A DNA stretch of 64,000 bases from Paractinoplanes lichenicola (lineage in GTDB: Bacteria; Actinomycetota; Actinomycetes; Mycobacteriales; Micromonosporaceae), in the NCBI RefSeq assembly GCF_016785085.1, contig NZ_JAENHO010000003.1, forward strand, positions 62,001 to 126,000, read 5' to 3'. Of this stretch, positions 17,104 through 27,459 are shown piece after piece. The position numbers were made by a program, and so were the translations under genes. The notes under the pieces are model-generated. The model was not told where the DNA came from. It saw only the letters and a list, made by a program, of their open reading frames with translations, and did not search any database. Position 1 is the stretch's first letter. Every line of letters starts with the position of its first letter.

Positions 17104-17132
17104 TTGATAAACCTTTTTAACAGTTGTAGCGT
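17104..17132 (+). promoter_or_regulatory. Probable chitosanase promoter with embedded operator
   Basis: TTGATA (17104-17109), a 17-nt spacer and TAGCGT (17127-17132) match an actinobacterial principal-sigma promoter. The spacer contains TTAACAGTT (17117-17125), the same core as the palindrome before csnR, so a bound ROK repressor would cover this promoter. About 47 nt of leader follow, with GAGGAG before the ATG at 17186. Confidence 0.55.
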
Positions 17133-17185
17133 CTCTCCTCGTCGCGCGCGCCATCCCCACGAATCCCCCCTCTTCGAGGAGCGCC

Positions 17186-18376
17186 ATGAAACGCGCTATT
17201 TACGCTGCCGTCGCCCTGGCCGTCCCCGCAGCCGCCCTGACCTACGGGCTGCTTCCGGCCAGTGCCGCCGCCGCCGGGCCGATCAAGGGCCTGGGCGGCA
17301 AATGCATCGACGTCGCGGCCGCTAGCTCGGCCAACGGCACCGCCATCCAGCTCTACGACTGCAACAGCACCGCGGCCCAGCAGTGGACCGTGGGCAACAC
17401 CGACGGCAGCATCCGCGCCCTCGGCAAATGCCTCGACGTGACAGCGGCGTCGACGGCCGACGGCGCCAAGATCCAGCTGTACGACTGCAACAACACCGGC
17501 GCCCAGAAGTGGTCCGCCGGCAACGGAACTCTGGTCAATACGGGCAGCGGCAAGTGCCTGGACGTGACGGGCGGCAGCACGGCCAACGCCACTCGCCTGC
17601 AGATCTGGACCTGCTCGACGTCGGCCAACCAGAAATGGACGCTGCCCGGCGGTGGTTCTTCCCCCACCACCCCCGCCGGTGTCGGGCTGGACAATCCGGC
17701 CAAAAAGGACGTCGCGATGCAGATCGTGTCGGCAGCCGAGAACTCGTCGCTCGACTGGCGGGCGCAGTTCCGCTACATCGAGGACATCGGCGACGGGCGC
17801 GGTTACACGGCCGGCATCATCGGCTTCTGCTCGGGCACGGGCGACATGCTCGAGCTCGTGCAGGCGTACACCAACGCCGTACCCGGAAACGTGCTGGCCA
17901 AGTACCTTCCGGCGCTGCGCAACGTCAACGGGACGGACTCGCACGCGGGGCTCGACCCGAACTTCACGGCGGACTGGCGTACGGCCGCCGCCGACACCCG
18001 ATTCCAGGCCGCGCAGGAGTCCGAGCGCGACCGCGTCTACTTCAACCCCTCGGTACGCGACGGCAAGAGCGACGGCGTACGGGCTCTTGGGCAGTTCGCC
18101 TATTACGACGCCGCAGTGATGCACGGCTACGAGGGCATGCGGGCGATCCGCAACCAGGCGCTCAAGCGGGCCAAGCCCCCGGCACAGGGCGGCGACGAGC
18201 GGGCCTGGCTCAACGCCTTCCTGGACGAGCGCGTGATCGAGATGAAGAAGGAGGAGGCGCACTCGGACACGTCCAGGGTGGACACCGCCCAGCGCCGCTT
18301 CCTCACCAACGGCAACTTCGACCTGAACACGCCGCTGGACTTCGCGGTCTACGGCGAGAACTTCCACATCGGCTGA
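17186..18376 (+). CDS. csnA: Secreted chitosanase: ricin-type lectin module plus GH46
   Basis: Endo-chitosanase of 396 residues. The signal peptide (about 1-30) ends near ASAAAAG. A CBM13/ricin-B beta-trefoil (about 32-155) has three repeats of the type GKCxDV...AxQLYDC...QxW. After a short Gly/Ser/Thr/Pro linker comes a GH46 domain starting DNPAKKDVAMQIVSAAENSS. Glu185 (AENSS) and Asp203 (DIGDGRGYT) match the catalytic pair of Streptomyces GH46 enzymes, with the same 18-residue spacing. It hydrolyses chitosan outside the cell to oligomers that the adjacent csn importer would take up. The lectin module in front of GH46 is an addition to the simple Streptomyces enzyme. Confidence 0.93.
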   Translation: MKRAIYAAVALAVPAAALTYGLLPASAAAAGPIKGLGGKCIDVAAASSANGTAIQLYDCNSTAAQQWTVGNTDGSIRALGKCLDVTAASTADGAKIQLYDCNNTGAQKWSAGNGTLVNTGSGKCLDVTGGSTANATRLQIWTCSTSANQKWTLPGGGSSPTTPAGVGLDNPAKKDVAMQIVSAAENSSLDWRAQFRYIEDIGDGRGYTAGIIGFCSGTGDMLELVQAYTNAVPGNVLAKYLPALRNVNGTDSHAGLDPNFTADWRTAAADTRFQAAQESERDRVYFNPSVRDGKSDGVRALGQFAYYDAAVMHGYEGMRAIRNQALKRAKPPAQGGDERAWLNAFLDERVIEMKKEEAHSDTSRVDTAQRRFLTNGNFDLNTPLDFAVYGENFHIG

Positions 18377-18381
18377 GCTTC

Positions 18382-18412
18382 GAGGCCGGGGTCGCTCGTC
18401 GGCCCCGGCCTC
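18382..18412 (+). terminator. Hairpin after the chitosanase gene
   Basis: GAGGCCGGGG and CCCCGGCCTC form a perfect 10-bp GC stem with an 11-nt loop, starting 5 nt after the stop. There is no T-run, as is common for actinobacterial terminators. Confidence 0.6.
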
Positions 18413-19051
18413 ACCATCCGGTCAACACGATGATCTCGGTGACAGACCGGTCGTCGGTGGCAACCCGATGGACCCAACTGGGGCTGAGTTCCTCGAGCTC
18501 ACGAGCGGCTGCGTCGCTGCGCTCGACATGCCGTTGCACACTCCGCGATGCCACCGCAGCACCGTAGCCCCATCTGCGGCTCCTCCTCGGCCATGGACAA
18601 TCAACGACCATTGCGGGACCCGGTTGATGTCGGATCCGGCGTGGTAATCGTCCCCAAGCGCGTCGGCCGATGCGGCGCCGTCCGTGACGCGAAGTGCTCC
18701 CCGGTGCCGAGATTGCCGGTCAACGGTGGGAGCCTTGGCTCGCTTCCAGCAACAGGTCCGCACGCCGTTTTGTCCCTGGCGGCGACGTTGCGAGCAGGCC
18801 GTCGATTTGTCCAACTCTCGGTTCCCTCGCGCCGCTTCAAGCCCCGCGGCGCTTGATCAGCAGCTGCTCGCCGCGCGCATACCTGCACCGCGGGCGAGGC
18901 CGCGCAGCCGTGCCGGCCGAGACATCAGTTCGTTATGTCACCCGGGTCGGCCAAAAGGATCACCGGAGCAGCCATCCCAAACCCCCACCCGCCCTGGGGA
19001 GAAGGAAGGACAGTAGCGCTTGTCAAGCGGGCGCCCTGAGTTATTCACAGG
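18413..19051. other. Stretch without an intact gene
   Basis: About 640 bp of lower and uneven GC with short, mutually overlapping open frames and no convincing start signals. On the minus strand, near 18411-18500, the end of a frame (ARELEELSPSWVHRVATDD, then a stop) looks protein-like and could be the tail of a decayed gene. I could not assign it. A small perfect dyad, CGCTTG-T-CAAGCG, lies at 19017-19029. Confidence 0.55.
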
Positions 19052-19072
19052 GTGGTGAGTACCTTATCGGGC

Positions 19073-19741
19073 ATGGTGGATCTCGTGATCGCCGTTGTGG
19101 CGGTGGTTGTGCTGGTCGGGGTGGCGGTTGTGCTGGTGCGGCGCGATCGGCTCGGGCGGGGTGCGATCGGGGCGGCGTTGGCCGTGGCTGTGGTGGCGGC
19201 GGGCACGTTCGCGGTCACGTTGTATCGCAGTCAGACCGGGGACGATCCGGTGGAGCCGGCTGCCTTGCCGAGGATCATCGGGTCGTCGGCGCCGGCGGAG
19301 CAGGGGTTTGGCACGGCGGTGCTCAAGGTTGAGGCGCCGATGAGTACGGAGTCGAAGTATCCGCAGGCGGCGTTGTGGCTGGCGCCGCCGCGAGCGGGCA
19401 CGGATCCGTACACGGGTGATGTCTCGCTGTTGTGTGCGACGCCGGGCAAGGATGAGAAGGTGCAGAACTGCACTGGGGCCGACGCGCGGGTGTGGAGTGC
19501 GGAGCCGCTCGAGGGGCGGGCCACGATCGGGGCGGCGACCGGTGATCCGTTCGCCGACCCGGGTGCGTGCGAGGAGAGTAACGGCGTCAAGTATCAGGAC
19601 GGGTATCTCGAGCTGGCCGCGGGCAAGGGGTACTGCCTGCACAAGGAGGCAGGGACGGTCGCCCTGCGGGTTCCGTCGTTCCCGGCCGAGAAGCCGCTCC
19701 CGGCCCGGATCGACGTCGAGATGTCGGTGCTGAAGGGCTAG
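19073..19741 (+). CDS. Two-helix membrane protein with an outer domain, unknown function
   Basis: About 222 residues. Two N-terminal hydrophobic helices (VDLVIAVVAVVVLVGVAVVLV and IGAALAVAVVAAGTFAVTL) are followed by an exported domain of about 160 residues with several cysteines (LLCATPG, VQNCTG, GACEES, GYCLHK) that could pair as disulphides. ATG 19073 is favoured because TACCTT (19060-19065) lies 7 nt before it with no Shine-Dalgarno; GTG codons at 19052 and 19055 are in frame. It ends tail-to-tail with hmgA, the two stop codons overlapping in the tetranucleotide CTAG. No family recognised. Confidence 0.72.
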   Translation: MVDLVIAVVAVVVLVGVAVVLVRRDRLGRGAIGAALAVAVVAAGTFAVTLYRSQTGDDPVEPAALPRIIGSSAPAEQGFGTAVLKVEAPMSTESKYPQAALWLAPPRAGTDPYTGDVSLLCATPGKDEKVQNCTGADARVWSAEPLEGRATIGAATGDPFADPGACEESNGVKYQDGYLELAAGKGYCLHKEAGTVALRVPSFPAEKPLPARIDVEMSVLKG

Positions 19742-20895
19742 CGGTTCCACGTCCAGGCGTAGGCGGTGTCTTCGACGGCCAGGGCTGGGTCGCAGAGGTC
19801 CAACGGGCGGAACGTGTCGACCATGACGGCGAGCTCGTCGAAGGCTTCGGCGCCCAGGGCCCGTTCGACCGCGCCAGGCTGGGGGCCGTGGGTGAAGCCG
19901 GACGGGTGCAGTGAGATCGAGCCTTGTTCGATGCCGGAGCCGCGGCGGGCCTCGTAGTTGCCGCCGGTGTAGAACATCATCTCGTCCGAGTCGACGTTGT
20001 GGTGGTTGTACGGCACGGGGATGGCCAGCGGGTGGTAGTCGACCTTGCGCGGCACGAACGAGCAGACCACGAAGTTGGGGCCTTCGAACGTCTGGTGCAC
20101 GGGCGGCGGCTGGTGCACCCGGCCAGTGATCGGCTCGAAGTCGTGGATCGAGAACGCCCACGGGTAGAGGCAGCCGTCCCAGCCGACCACGTCGAACGGG
20201 TGGTGGGCGTACACGTGCCGGGTCCACCCGGCCCGATGCTTGACCAGCACCTCGACGTCGGTCTCGTCGACCAGCAGCGGCGATGACGGGCCGCGCAGGT
20301 CGCGCTCGCAGTAGGGCGCGTGCTCGAGGAACTGACCGCGTACGGAGAGGTAGCGCTTGGGCGGTCCGATGTGGCCGTTGGCCTCGATCGTCAGCAGGCG
20401 CGCGGGGCCGTTGAGCGGCACGATCCGGTGCACGACCGAGGTCGGGATGATCACGTAGTCGCCCGAGCCGGCCTCGAGCGTGCCGAACGTGGTCTCGACG
20501 GCGACCCGGCCGTCCTCGACGTAGAGCAGCTCGTCGCCGACGGCGTCGCGATAGAGCGGCGAGGGCCGGTCGGCGATCGCGTAGCCGATGCGCACGTCGT
20601 CGTTGGCCATCAGCGGGTGGCGGCCGAGCACCGCGTCCGCCGGGCCGGCGTCGAGTTTGTGGGTGCGCAGATGGCGTGGCTTGAGCGGCAGGTTGGGTGA
20701 GCGCCGGGCCGGGGGCGCCTCGTGGATGTCGGCCGAGACGATCGCGGTCGGCGCGTGGCGGTGGTAGAGCAGCGAGGAGTCGGACGAGAAACCTTCCTGT
20801 CCCATCAGCTCCTCGGCGTACAGGCCGCCGTCGGGTCGCCGGAACTGAGTGTGCCGCTTGTGGGGCACCTCGCCGACGCTGCGGTAGTAGGGCAT
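19738..20895 (-). CDS. hmgA: Homogentisate 1,2-dioxygenase
   Basis: 385 residues. A non-haem iron enzyme that opens the homogentisate ring to maleylacetoacetate in tyrosine catabolism. The cupin-fold signatures include GDYVIIPTSVVHRIVPL, HHPFDVVGWDGCLYPWAFSI, the metal region VPYNHHNVDSDEMMFYTGGNYEARRGSGIE and LHPSGFTHGPQPG. ATG 20895 has GAGG 6 nt upstream; the same frame stays open further upstream only as a shadow of the divergent gene. Divergent partners are an uncharacterised protein and fumarylacetoacetase; hpd is at 32.6-33.8 kb. Confidence 0.93.
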   Translation of the reverse strand: MPYYRSVGEVPHKRHTQFRRPDGGLYAEELMGQEGFSSDSSLLYHRHAPTAIVSADIHEAPPARRSPNLPLKPRHLRTHKLDAGPADAVLGRHPLMANDDVRIGYAIADRPSPLYRDAVGDELLYVEDGRVAVETTFGTLEAGSGDYVIIPTSVVHRIVPLNGPARLLTIEANGHIGPPKRYLSVRGQFLEHAPYCERDLRGPSSPLLVDETDVEVLVKHRAGWTRHVYAHHPFDVVGWDGCLYPWAFSIHDFEPITGRVHQPPPVHQTFEGPNFVVCSFVPRKVDYHPLAIPVPYNHHNVDSDEMMFYTGGNYEARRGSGIEQGSISLHPSGFTHGPQPGAVERALGAEAFDELAVMVDTFRPLDLCDPALAVEDTAYAWTWNR

Positions 20896-20931
20896 CGTTG
20901 CCTCACTTGAAATCAGACATCTTGGACGTGG

Positions 20932-20961
20932 TTGTCCGCTTCTGGAAGCGTCTATTAGGTT
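20932..20961 (+). promoter_or_regulatory. Probable leaderless promoter for the 20969 gene
   Basis: TTGTCC (20932-20937), an 18-nt spacer and TAGGTT (20956-20961) lie 7 nt before the GTG at 20969, in the 73-bp gap divergent from hmgA. There is no Shine-Dalgarno, so transcription would begin at or next to the start codon. Confidence 0.45.
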
Positions 20962-20968
20962 CGGATTC

Positions 20969-21814
20969 GTGTCAACGCTGGTGCCTCCGCTCTTCGCCGG
21001 GCTGGTGGACGATGCCTCGTTGTTGCCGCCGAGCCCCACCGGCGTCGCCGAGGCCGTCGCCAAGCACGACGAGCACCGTGCGGGCTGGTTCGCCGGCCTG
21101 CTCGGGCCCCTGCTCATGCCCGCCTCGCTGATCGGCGCCGACCTGCGCGCCCATGACCTGCCGGTGGCCCTGGTCGGCGACGTGAGCGTGAGCGCCGTGC
21201 CGGTCGCCGTGGAGAAGCTGCGGGCGGCCGGGGGTCGCGTGCAGCATCTGGAGGCCGCGGTCGCCCGCCGCGGCGAGGATCCGCAGCCCGGGCTGGCCGA
21301 TCTGCGTGTGCTGGCGCAGGGTGACGAAAAGCTCCGGGTGTACGCCGAGATCCCGCTGAGCTGGGGTTTGCTGGCCGCGCTGGACACGGTCGCCCAGGCC
21401 CGGGCGGACGGGCTGGCCCTGGCCCCCAAGTTCCGGGTCGGCGGGCTCGCGGCCGAGCTGTTCCCGACACCGGTCGAGCTGGCCGCCGTGCTCTGCGCCT
21501 GCCGCGACCGTGAGCTGCCGTTCCGCCTGGCCGCGGGGCTGCGGCACGCCATCCGGCACACCGATCCCGAGACCGGCTTCACCCATCACGGCTTCCTCAA
21601 CGTGCTGACCGCCTCGATCAGCGCGCAGGACGGCGGCGAGGTCGCCGAGGTGGCCGAGGTGCTGGCCGCGACCCATCCGGTGCCGCTGGTCGAGGCCTGC
21701 CGGGCCCGCCGGGCCGAACCGCGGCCACTGTTCGCCGGTTTCGGGGCAGCCAACGTCGTCGAGCCGCTCACCGAGTTGGTGCGGCTGGGCCTGATCAACG
21801 GTGGGTACGAGTGA
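20969..21814 (+). CDS. Uncharacterised protein linked to homogentisate catabolism
   Basis: 281 residues, no signal peptide and no membrane helix; alternating strand/helix pattern suggesting an alpha/beta barrel. Distinct stretches are APKFRVGGLAAELFPTPVEL, PFRLAAGLRHAIRHTDPETG and FTHHGFLNVLTA (several His and Arg residues that could form an active site). It lies between hmgA and fumarylacetoacetase and overlaps the latter by GTGA, so it should be coexpressed with the last step. The maleylacetoacetate isomerase expected between the two enzymes is not otherwise present here; whether this protein fills that step is a guess. GTG 20969 fits a leaderless start. Confidence 0.75.
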   Translation: MSTLVPPLFAGLVDDASLLPPSPTGVAEAVAKHDEHRAGWFAGLLGPLLMPASLIGADLRAHDLPVALVGDVSVSAVPVAVEKLRAAGGRVQHLEAAVARRGEDPQPGLADLRVLAQGDEKLRVYAEIPLSWGLLAALDTVAQARADGLALAPKFRVGGLAAELFPTPVELAAVLCACRDRELPFRLAAGLRHAIRHTDPETGFTHHGFLNVLTASISAQDGGEVAEVAEVLAATHPVPLVEACRARRAEPRPLFAGFGAANVVEPLTELVRLGLINGGYE

Positions 21815-22911
21815 GCGACGGTTTCGGGCCGGACAATCTGCCGTACGGGGTGTTCTCCCTGCCTCGCGGCGAGCGGCGTCTCGGCGTACGGCTGGGAACT
21901 GGTGTTGTTGATCTGACGGCGCTCGGCGGGCGACTGGCCGCAGGATCGCTCAACCCGCTGATGGCGGCCGGGCGTCGGGAGTGGACGGCCGCGCGTGAGG
22001 CAGTGGTGGCGCACGTGGCGTCGGGACCGCCGGTGATCCCGCTGCGCGATGTGACCCTGCACCTGCCGTTCGAGGTGGCCGACTACACCGATTTCTATTC
22101 GTCGGAGCATCACGCGCTCAACGTCTCGGCGATCCTGCGCCCCGACGCGCCCGGCCTGTCGCCGCAGTGGAAGCACCTGCCGATCGGCTATCACGGCCGG
22201 TCGGCGACGGTGGTCGTGTCGGGCACCCCGATCGTGCGGCCGACCGGTCAGCTGGCCGAGGGCGTGTTCGGGCCGACCCGGCGGCTCGACGTCGAGGCCG
22301 AGGTCGGGTTCGTGGTCGGCACCCCGGGCCGGCGGATCACCACCACGGAGTTCGCCGAGCACGTCTTCGGGGTCACGCTGGTCAACGACTGGTCGGCCCG
22401 TGACCTGCAGGCCTGGGAGTATCGCCCGCTCGGCCCGTTCCTGGCCAAGTCGTTCGCCACGTCGGTGTCGCCGTGGGTGGTGCCGCTCGACGCGCTGGCC
22501 ACCGTCCCGCCCGGCCCGCAAGATCCGGAACCGCTCGGCTATCTGCGCCCGGCCGGGCCCGCGTACGACCTGCGGCTGACCGTCGAGTGGAACGACACCC
22601 TGGTCAGCACGCCGCCCTTCGCCTCGATGTATTGGACCGCGGCCCAGCAGCTGGCCCATCTGACCAGCAACGGAGCCTCCGTACGGACGGGTGACCTCTA
22701 CGCCTCGGGCACGGTCTCGGGACCCGTACGGGATCAGGTGGGCTCGTTCCTCGAACTGACCCGCAACGGGGCGGAACCGGTCAAGCTGGCCGACGGCACG
22801 CTGCGCGGCTTCCTCGAGAACGGCGACCGGGTGCGGATCGGCGGCACGGCCCGCTCGACGGCCGGGACGGAGATCTCGCTGGGCTCAGTTTCCGGCACGA
22901 TCGTGGCCTGA
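21811..22911 (+). CDS. fahA: Fumarylacetoacetase
   Basis: 366 residues. It cleaves fumarylacetoacetate to fumarate and acetoacetate, the final step of tyrosine degradation. The N-terminal SH3-like part is followed by the FAH catalytic domain: DYTDFYSSEHHALNVS (metal and catalytic His region), PIGYHGRSATVVVSGTPI, DVEAEVGFVVG, GVTLVNDWSARDLQAWEYRPLGPFLAKSF and SMYWTAAQQLAHLTSNG are all conserved. It is coupled to the preceding uncharacterised gene by a GTGA overlap. At 366 residues it is shorter than many bacterial and animal homologues (about 420), mostly by loops. Confidence 0.93.
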   Translation: MSDGFGPDNLPYGVFSLPRGERRLGVRLGTGVVDLTALGGRLAAGSLNPLMAAGRREWTAAREAVVAHVASGPPVIPLRDVTLHLPFEVADYTDFYSSEHHALNVSAILRPDAPGLSPQWKHLPIGYHGRSATVVVSGTPIVRPTGQLAEGVFGPTRRLDVEAEVGFVVGTPGRRITTTEFAEHVFGVTLVNDWSARDLQAWEYRPLGPFLAKSFATSVSPWVVPLDALATVPPGPQDPEPLGYLRPAGPAYDLRLTVEWNDTLVSTPPFASMYWTAAQQLAHLTSNGASVRTGDLYASGTVSGPVRDQVGSFLELTRNGAEPVKLADGTLRGFLENGDRVRIGGTARSTAGTEISLGSVSGTIVA

Positions 22912-22944
22912 CATTTGTCGTACCGTGTACGCGGAGGTGACGCT

Positions 22945-23403
22945 ATGTCAACGGTCGTGGTGACCCGCCTGATCGACGCGCCGGTCGCGGCGGTGTGGCA
23001 GGTGTTCACCGATCTGCATCGGCGCCGCGAGTGGCTCACCGCCGTCACCCGGGTCGAGGTGCGCAGCCCCGGGCCGTTCGACGCGGGCACGGTGTGGCGC
23101 GAGACCCGCGGCATGGCCGACGGCGGCGAGGTCACCGAGGAGTTCCGGGTGCGCGAATGCGAGGTGCCCGAGCGTTTCGTCGTCACCTCGCCCGGCATCG
23201 GCGCCGACTATCGCATGACATATTCCTTCGTTCCGGTCATCTCAGGCCGGCATCGCGGCGGCACGATGGTGACCGTAAAACAGGAAGGTGCGCCCACCGC
23301 GCCCGCGGGTCGGATCCTCGCGCTGATCTTCGGCGGGCTCGCCGCCGAGACCGCCGAGGGGGCCCTGCGCCGCGACCTCGACGATCTGGCCGCGGTCGCC
23401 TGA
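22945..23403 (+). CDS. SRPBCC-family protein (polyketide cyclase/Bet v 1-like)
   Basis: 152 residues forming a single START/SRPBCC helix-grip domain: TRLIDAPVAAVWQVFTDLHRRREWLTAVTRVE at the N-terminus and a long C-terminal helix ending GALRRDLDDLAAVA. Such proteins bind hydrophobic ligands; the ligand cannot be told. ATG 22945 has an excellent GGAGGTGA 6 nt upstream. It follows fahA by 33 nt on the same strand and may share its transcript. Confidence 0.82.
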   Translation: MSTVVVTRLIDAPVAAVWQVFTDLHRRREWLTAVTRVEVRSPGPFDAGTVWRETRGMADGGEVTEEFRVRECEVPERFVVTSPGIGADYRMTYSFVPVISGRHRGGTMVTVKQEGAPTAPAGRILALIFGGLAAETAEGALRRDLDDLAAVA

Positions 23404-23417
23404 CATAGGCTGCCCGG

Positions 23418-25605
<2,188 letters not shown>

Positions 25606-25642
25606 TCAGTTTTCCGCCGTCGCTGTTAAGTAAAGTCGCACA

Positions 25643-26528
25643 ATGACGCTCAATCCGTGGCGCTTGCGGTTGCTGGCCGACCTGGCCACGTACGGGACCG
25701 TGCGCGCGGTCGCCCAGCGCGGCAACCACAGCCCGTCGGCGGTGTCGCAGCAGCTGGCCACGCTCGAACGAGAAACCCGTACGGCCCTGCTCGAACGCAC
25801 TGGCCGCCGGGTGCGCCTGACCGCGGCCGGGGTGCTGCTGGCCGGCCGGGCCCGCGAGATCCTGGCCGCGATGGACGCCGCCGAGGTCGCCCTGCGCGGC
25901 CTGACCCTCGAACCGGCCGGCGTTGTCAGGCTGGGCGCCTTCCAGAGCGCGCTGCCCGGCCTGGCGTCGCAGGCCGTGACCTCCCTGGCGGCCCGCCACC
26001 CCGACGTGACCGTCGTGCTGCTGGAGATGGAGCCGCACGTGAGCATGCCGGCCCTGCGCCGCGACGAGGTCGACGTCATCATCACGACCACCGACTTCGC
26101 CGGGGCCGAGCTCGACCCGTCGATCGACCTGGTGGCGCTGGCCGAGGACGAGGTGGTGCTCGTGCTGCCGGTCGGGCATCCGCTGGCCGCCCTGGAAGCC
26201 GTCGACCTGGAAGCCTGCGCCGACCAACGATGGACGTTCGACGTGGCCGGCTCGTACATGTCGGAACTGGCCACCCGCCTGTGCCGCGAGGCAGGCTTCG
26301 AGCCGTCGGTGATTTGCCGGTTCAACAACTACATGCTCGCCCTGCAAACACGTGGAGCGCGGCCACTCGATCACGATGCTGCCGGGGTTGGCCGTGGACT
26401 CGCGCTATGAGGTAGTCACGCGCCCGTTGGCACCAGCAGTGAAGCGCCGAATCACCGCGGCGGCCCGGCGCCCGTCCACGCCACGACCGGAGATCACGGC
26501 CGTGTTGACGACCCTACGTAGTCATTGA
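25643..26528 (+). pseudogene. LysR-family regulator with a +1 frameshift near 26347
   Basis: The N-terminal helix-turn-helix (WRLRLLADLATYGTVRAVAQ, HSPSAVSQQLATLER) and most of the effector domain are intact to NNYMLALQ. There the frame is lost through one extra A in CTGCAAACACGTG. Skipping one base restores HVERGHSITMLPGLAVDSRY and a normal C-terminus ending at TGA 26526-26528, giving a full-length 294-residue LysR protein. As written, translation stops at 26408-26410 after a wrong tail. This could be a recent mutation or a sequencing error. TAAAGT (25631-25636) 6 nt before ATG 25643 suggests a leaderless mRNA. Divergent from the dialkylglycine-decarboxylase-like gene. Confidence 0.8.
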
Positions 26529-26553
26529 ATTCGCCATCGCCCCTGGTGCACCG

Positions 26554-26800
26554 CTAGCCGGGGGGAGGGCTGACGAACGAGCCTCGGCCGGGCACCGTGT
26601 AGACCAGTCCGCGGTCGCGTAGTTCGGCAATCGCGTGGCGCGCAGTGGCACGAGCCGAGTCCCGCCTGACAGCTTGACCCCGGCGTCCTCACCGACGTCG
26701 GGGCCAGTGGTATCTCTACGACTGACTATCGCCACCCTTGACCTCGCCCTGGCTCCCGCCCGGATAACGGATAGGACTTCAGCGCCGACATCTCGACGTC
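26554..26800 (-). pseudogene. Remnant of a GntR-family regulator DNA-binding domain
   Basis: Reading leftward, one frame gives RDTTGPDVGEDAGVKLS and, after a shift, another gives RHAIAELRDRGLVYTVPGRG followed by SFVSPPPG and a stop at 26554. Together these are the end of a GntR winged helix (the RALAELRERGLV...VPGRGTFV pattern). There is no intact start and at least one frameshift. The stretch 26529-26838 has no other gene. Confidence 0.65.
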
Positions 26801-26838
26801 GATCCGGGCCGGGAATTCGCGCCCGGCATCGGTAGTGG

Positions 26839-27297
26839 TCAGGGGCCGATCCACAACGCCAGCCAACCAGCAATCATGCTGCTGAGACTGACAGTCAGCG
26901 AAAGGATGTCGAACCCTCGGGGCCGACTCGGCTCTCCCGCAACGCGCCCGCGAGGCAGCCCGGCCGAGGCTGCCGATTGGATCCGTCGGTTTGGGTCCCG
27001 ATAGCGCCCCGCCGCGCGATCACGATCGCGGCCAACGATTCTGCCGAAGCGATCGAACCGATGGAAACCGCATCCGATCAGCCATCCGTTGCCGATCAAG
27101 CGGCATGCTCGTCGTTCGCGCGTGAAACCGCCACACCGGAACGGGGCGATCAGTGCGAGGTAAGGGACGAATAGGCCGAGAGCGACGAACGCCGCCAGCC
27201 TCCGCTCATCGGAGAACCAGAAGAGTGCGCTCAGCAAGACCAGGGCGATGCCAACGGTCGCTCGCTCTCCCGCCCCGGATGACCGCCGATGACCCAT
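26839..27297 (-). CDS. Small membrane protein with Cys/His motif, unknown function
   Basis: 152 residues. Two N-terminal hydrophobic helices (VGIALVLLSALFWF and LAAFVALGLFVPYLALIAPF) precede a Cys/His-rich part: CGGFTRERRACRLIGNGWL followed by IGCGFHRF. That part resembles short actinobacterial membrane proteins whose C...C...C...H pattern may bind zinc. A third hydrophobic segment lies at the C-terminus. TAGCGT (minus strand, 27309-27304) stands 6 nt before ATG 27297, fitting a leaderless start. Base composition around it is less GC-rich than the window average and its neighbours are gene relics, so this may be a gene island in decay. Confidence 0.62.
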   Translation of the reverse strand: MGHRRSSGAGERATVGIALVLLSALFWFSDERRLAAFVALGLFVPYLALIAPFRCGGFTRERRACRLIGNGWLIGCGFHRFDRFGRIVGRDRDRAAGRYRDPNRRIQSAASAGLPRGRVAGEPSRPRGFDILSLTVSLSSMIAGWLALWIGP

Positions 27298-27459
27298 AGG
27301 CGAACGCTAAAGCGCTCCTCGCTGTAACGGAACCGTCTCTTTAGGTAGCTGCCCGATTCTTGCTGATTGGCGACTGGGTTGCCGCGTGTGCATAAGTGTC
27401 CACAAGAGAAGGTCGTTGTCCGGTGTATCTCGTGGGCGCTGCGGCGGCGGGTTACTTGG

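Noticed and set aside
18422..18814. 130-codon minus-strand frame downstream of the chitosanase
   Set aside because: Other frames in the same place are equally open, there is no start signal, and the composition is not protein-like except for a short end in another frame.
19738..21582. 614-residue homogentisate dioxygenase
   Set aside because: The extra N-terminal part is antisense to the 20969 gene. ATG 20895 has a ribosome site and gives the family length.
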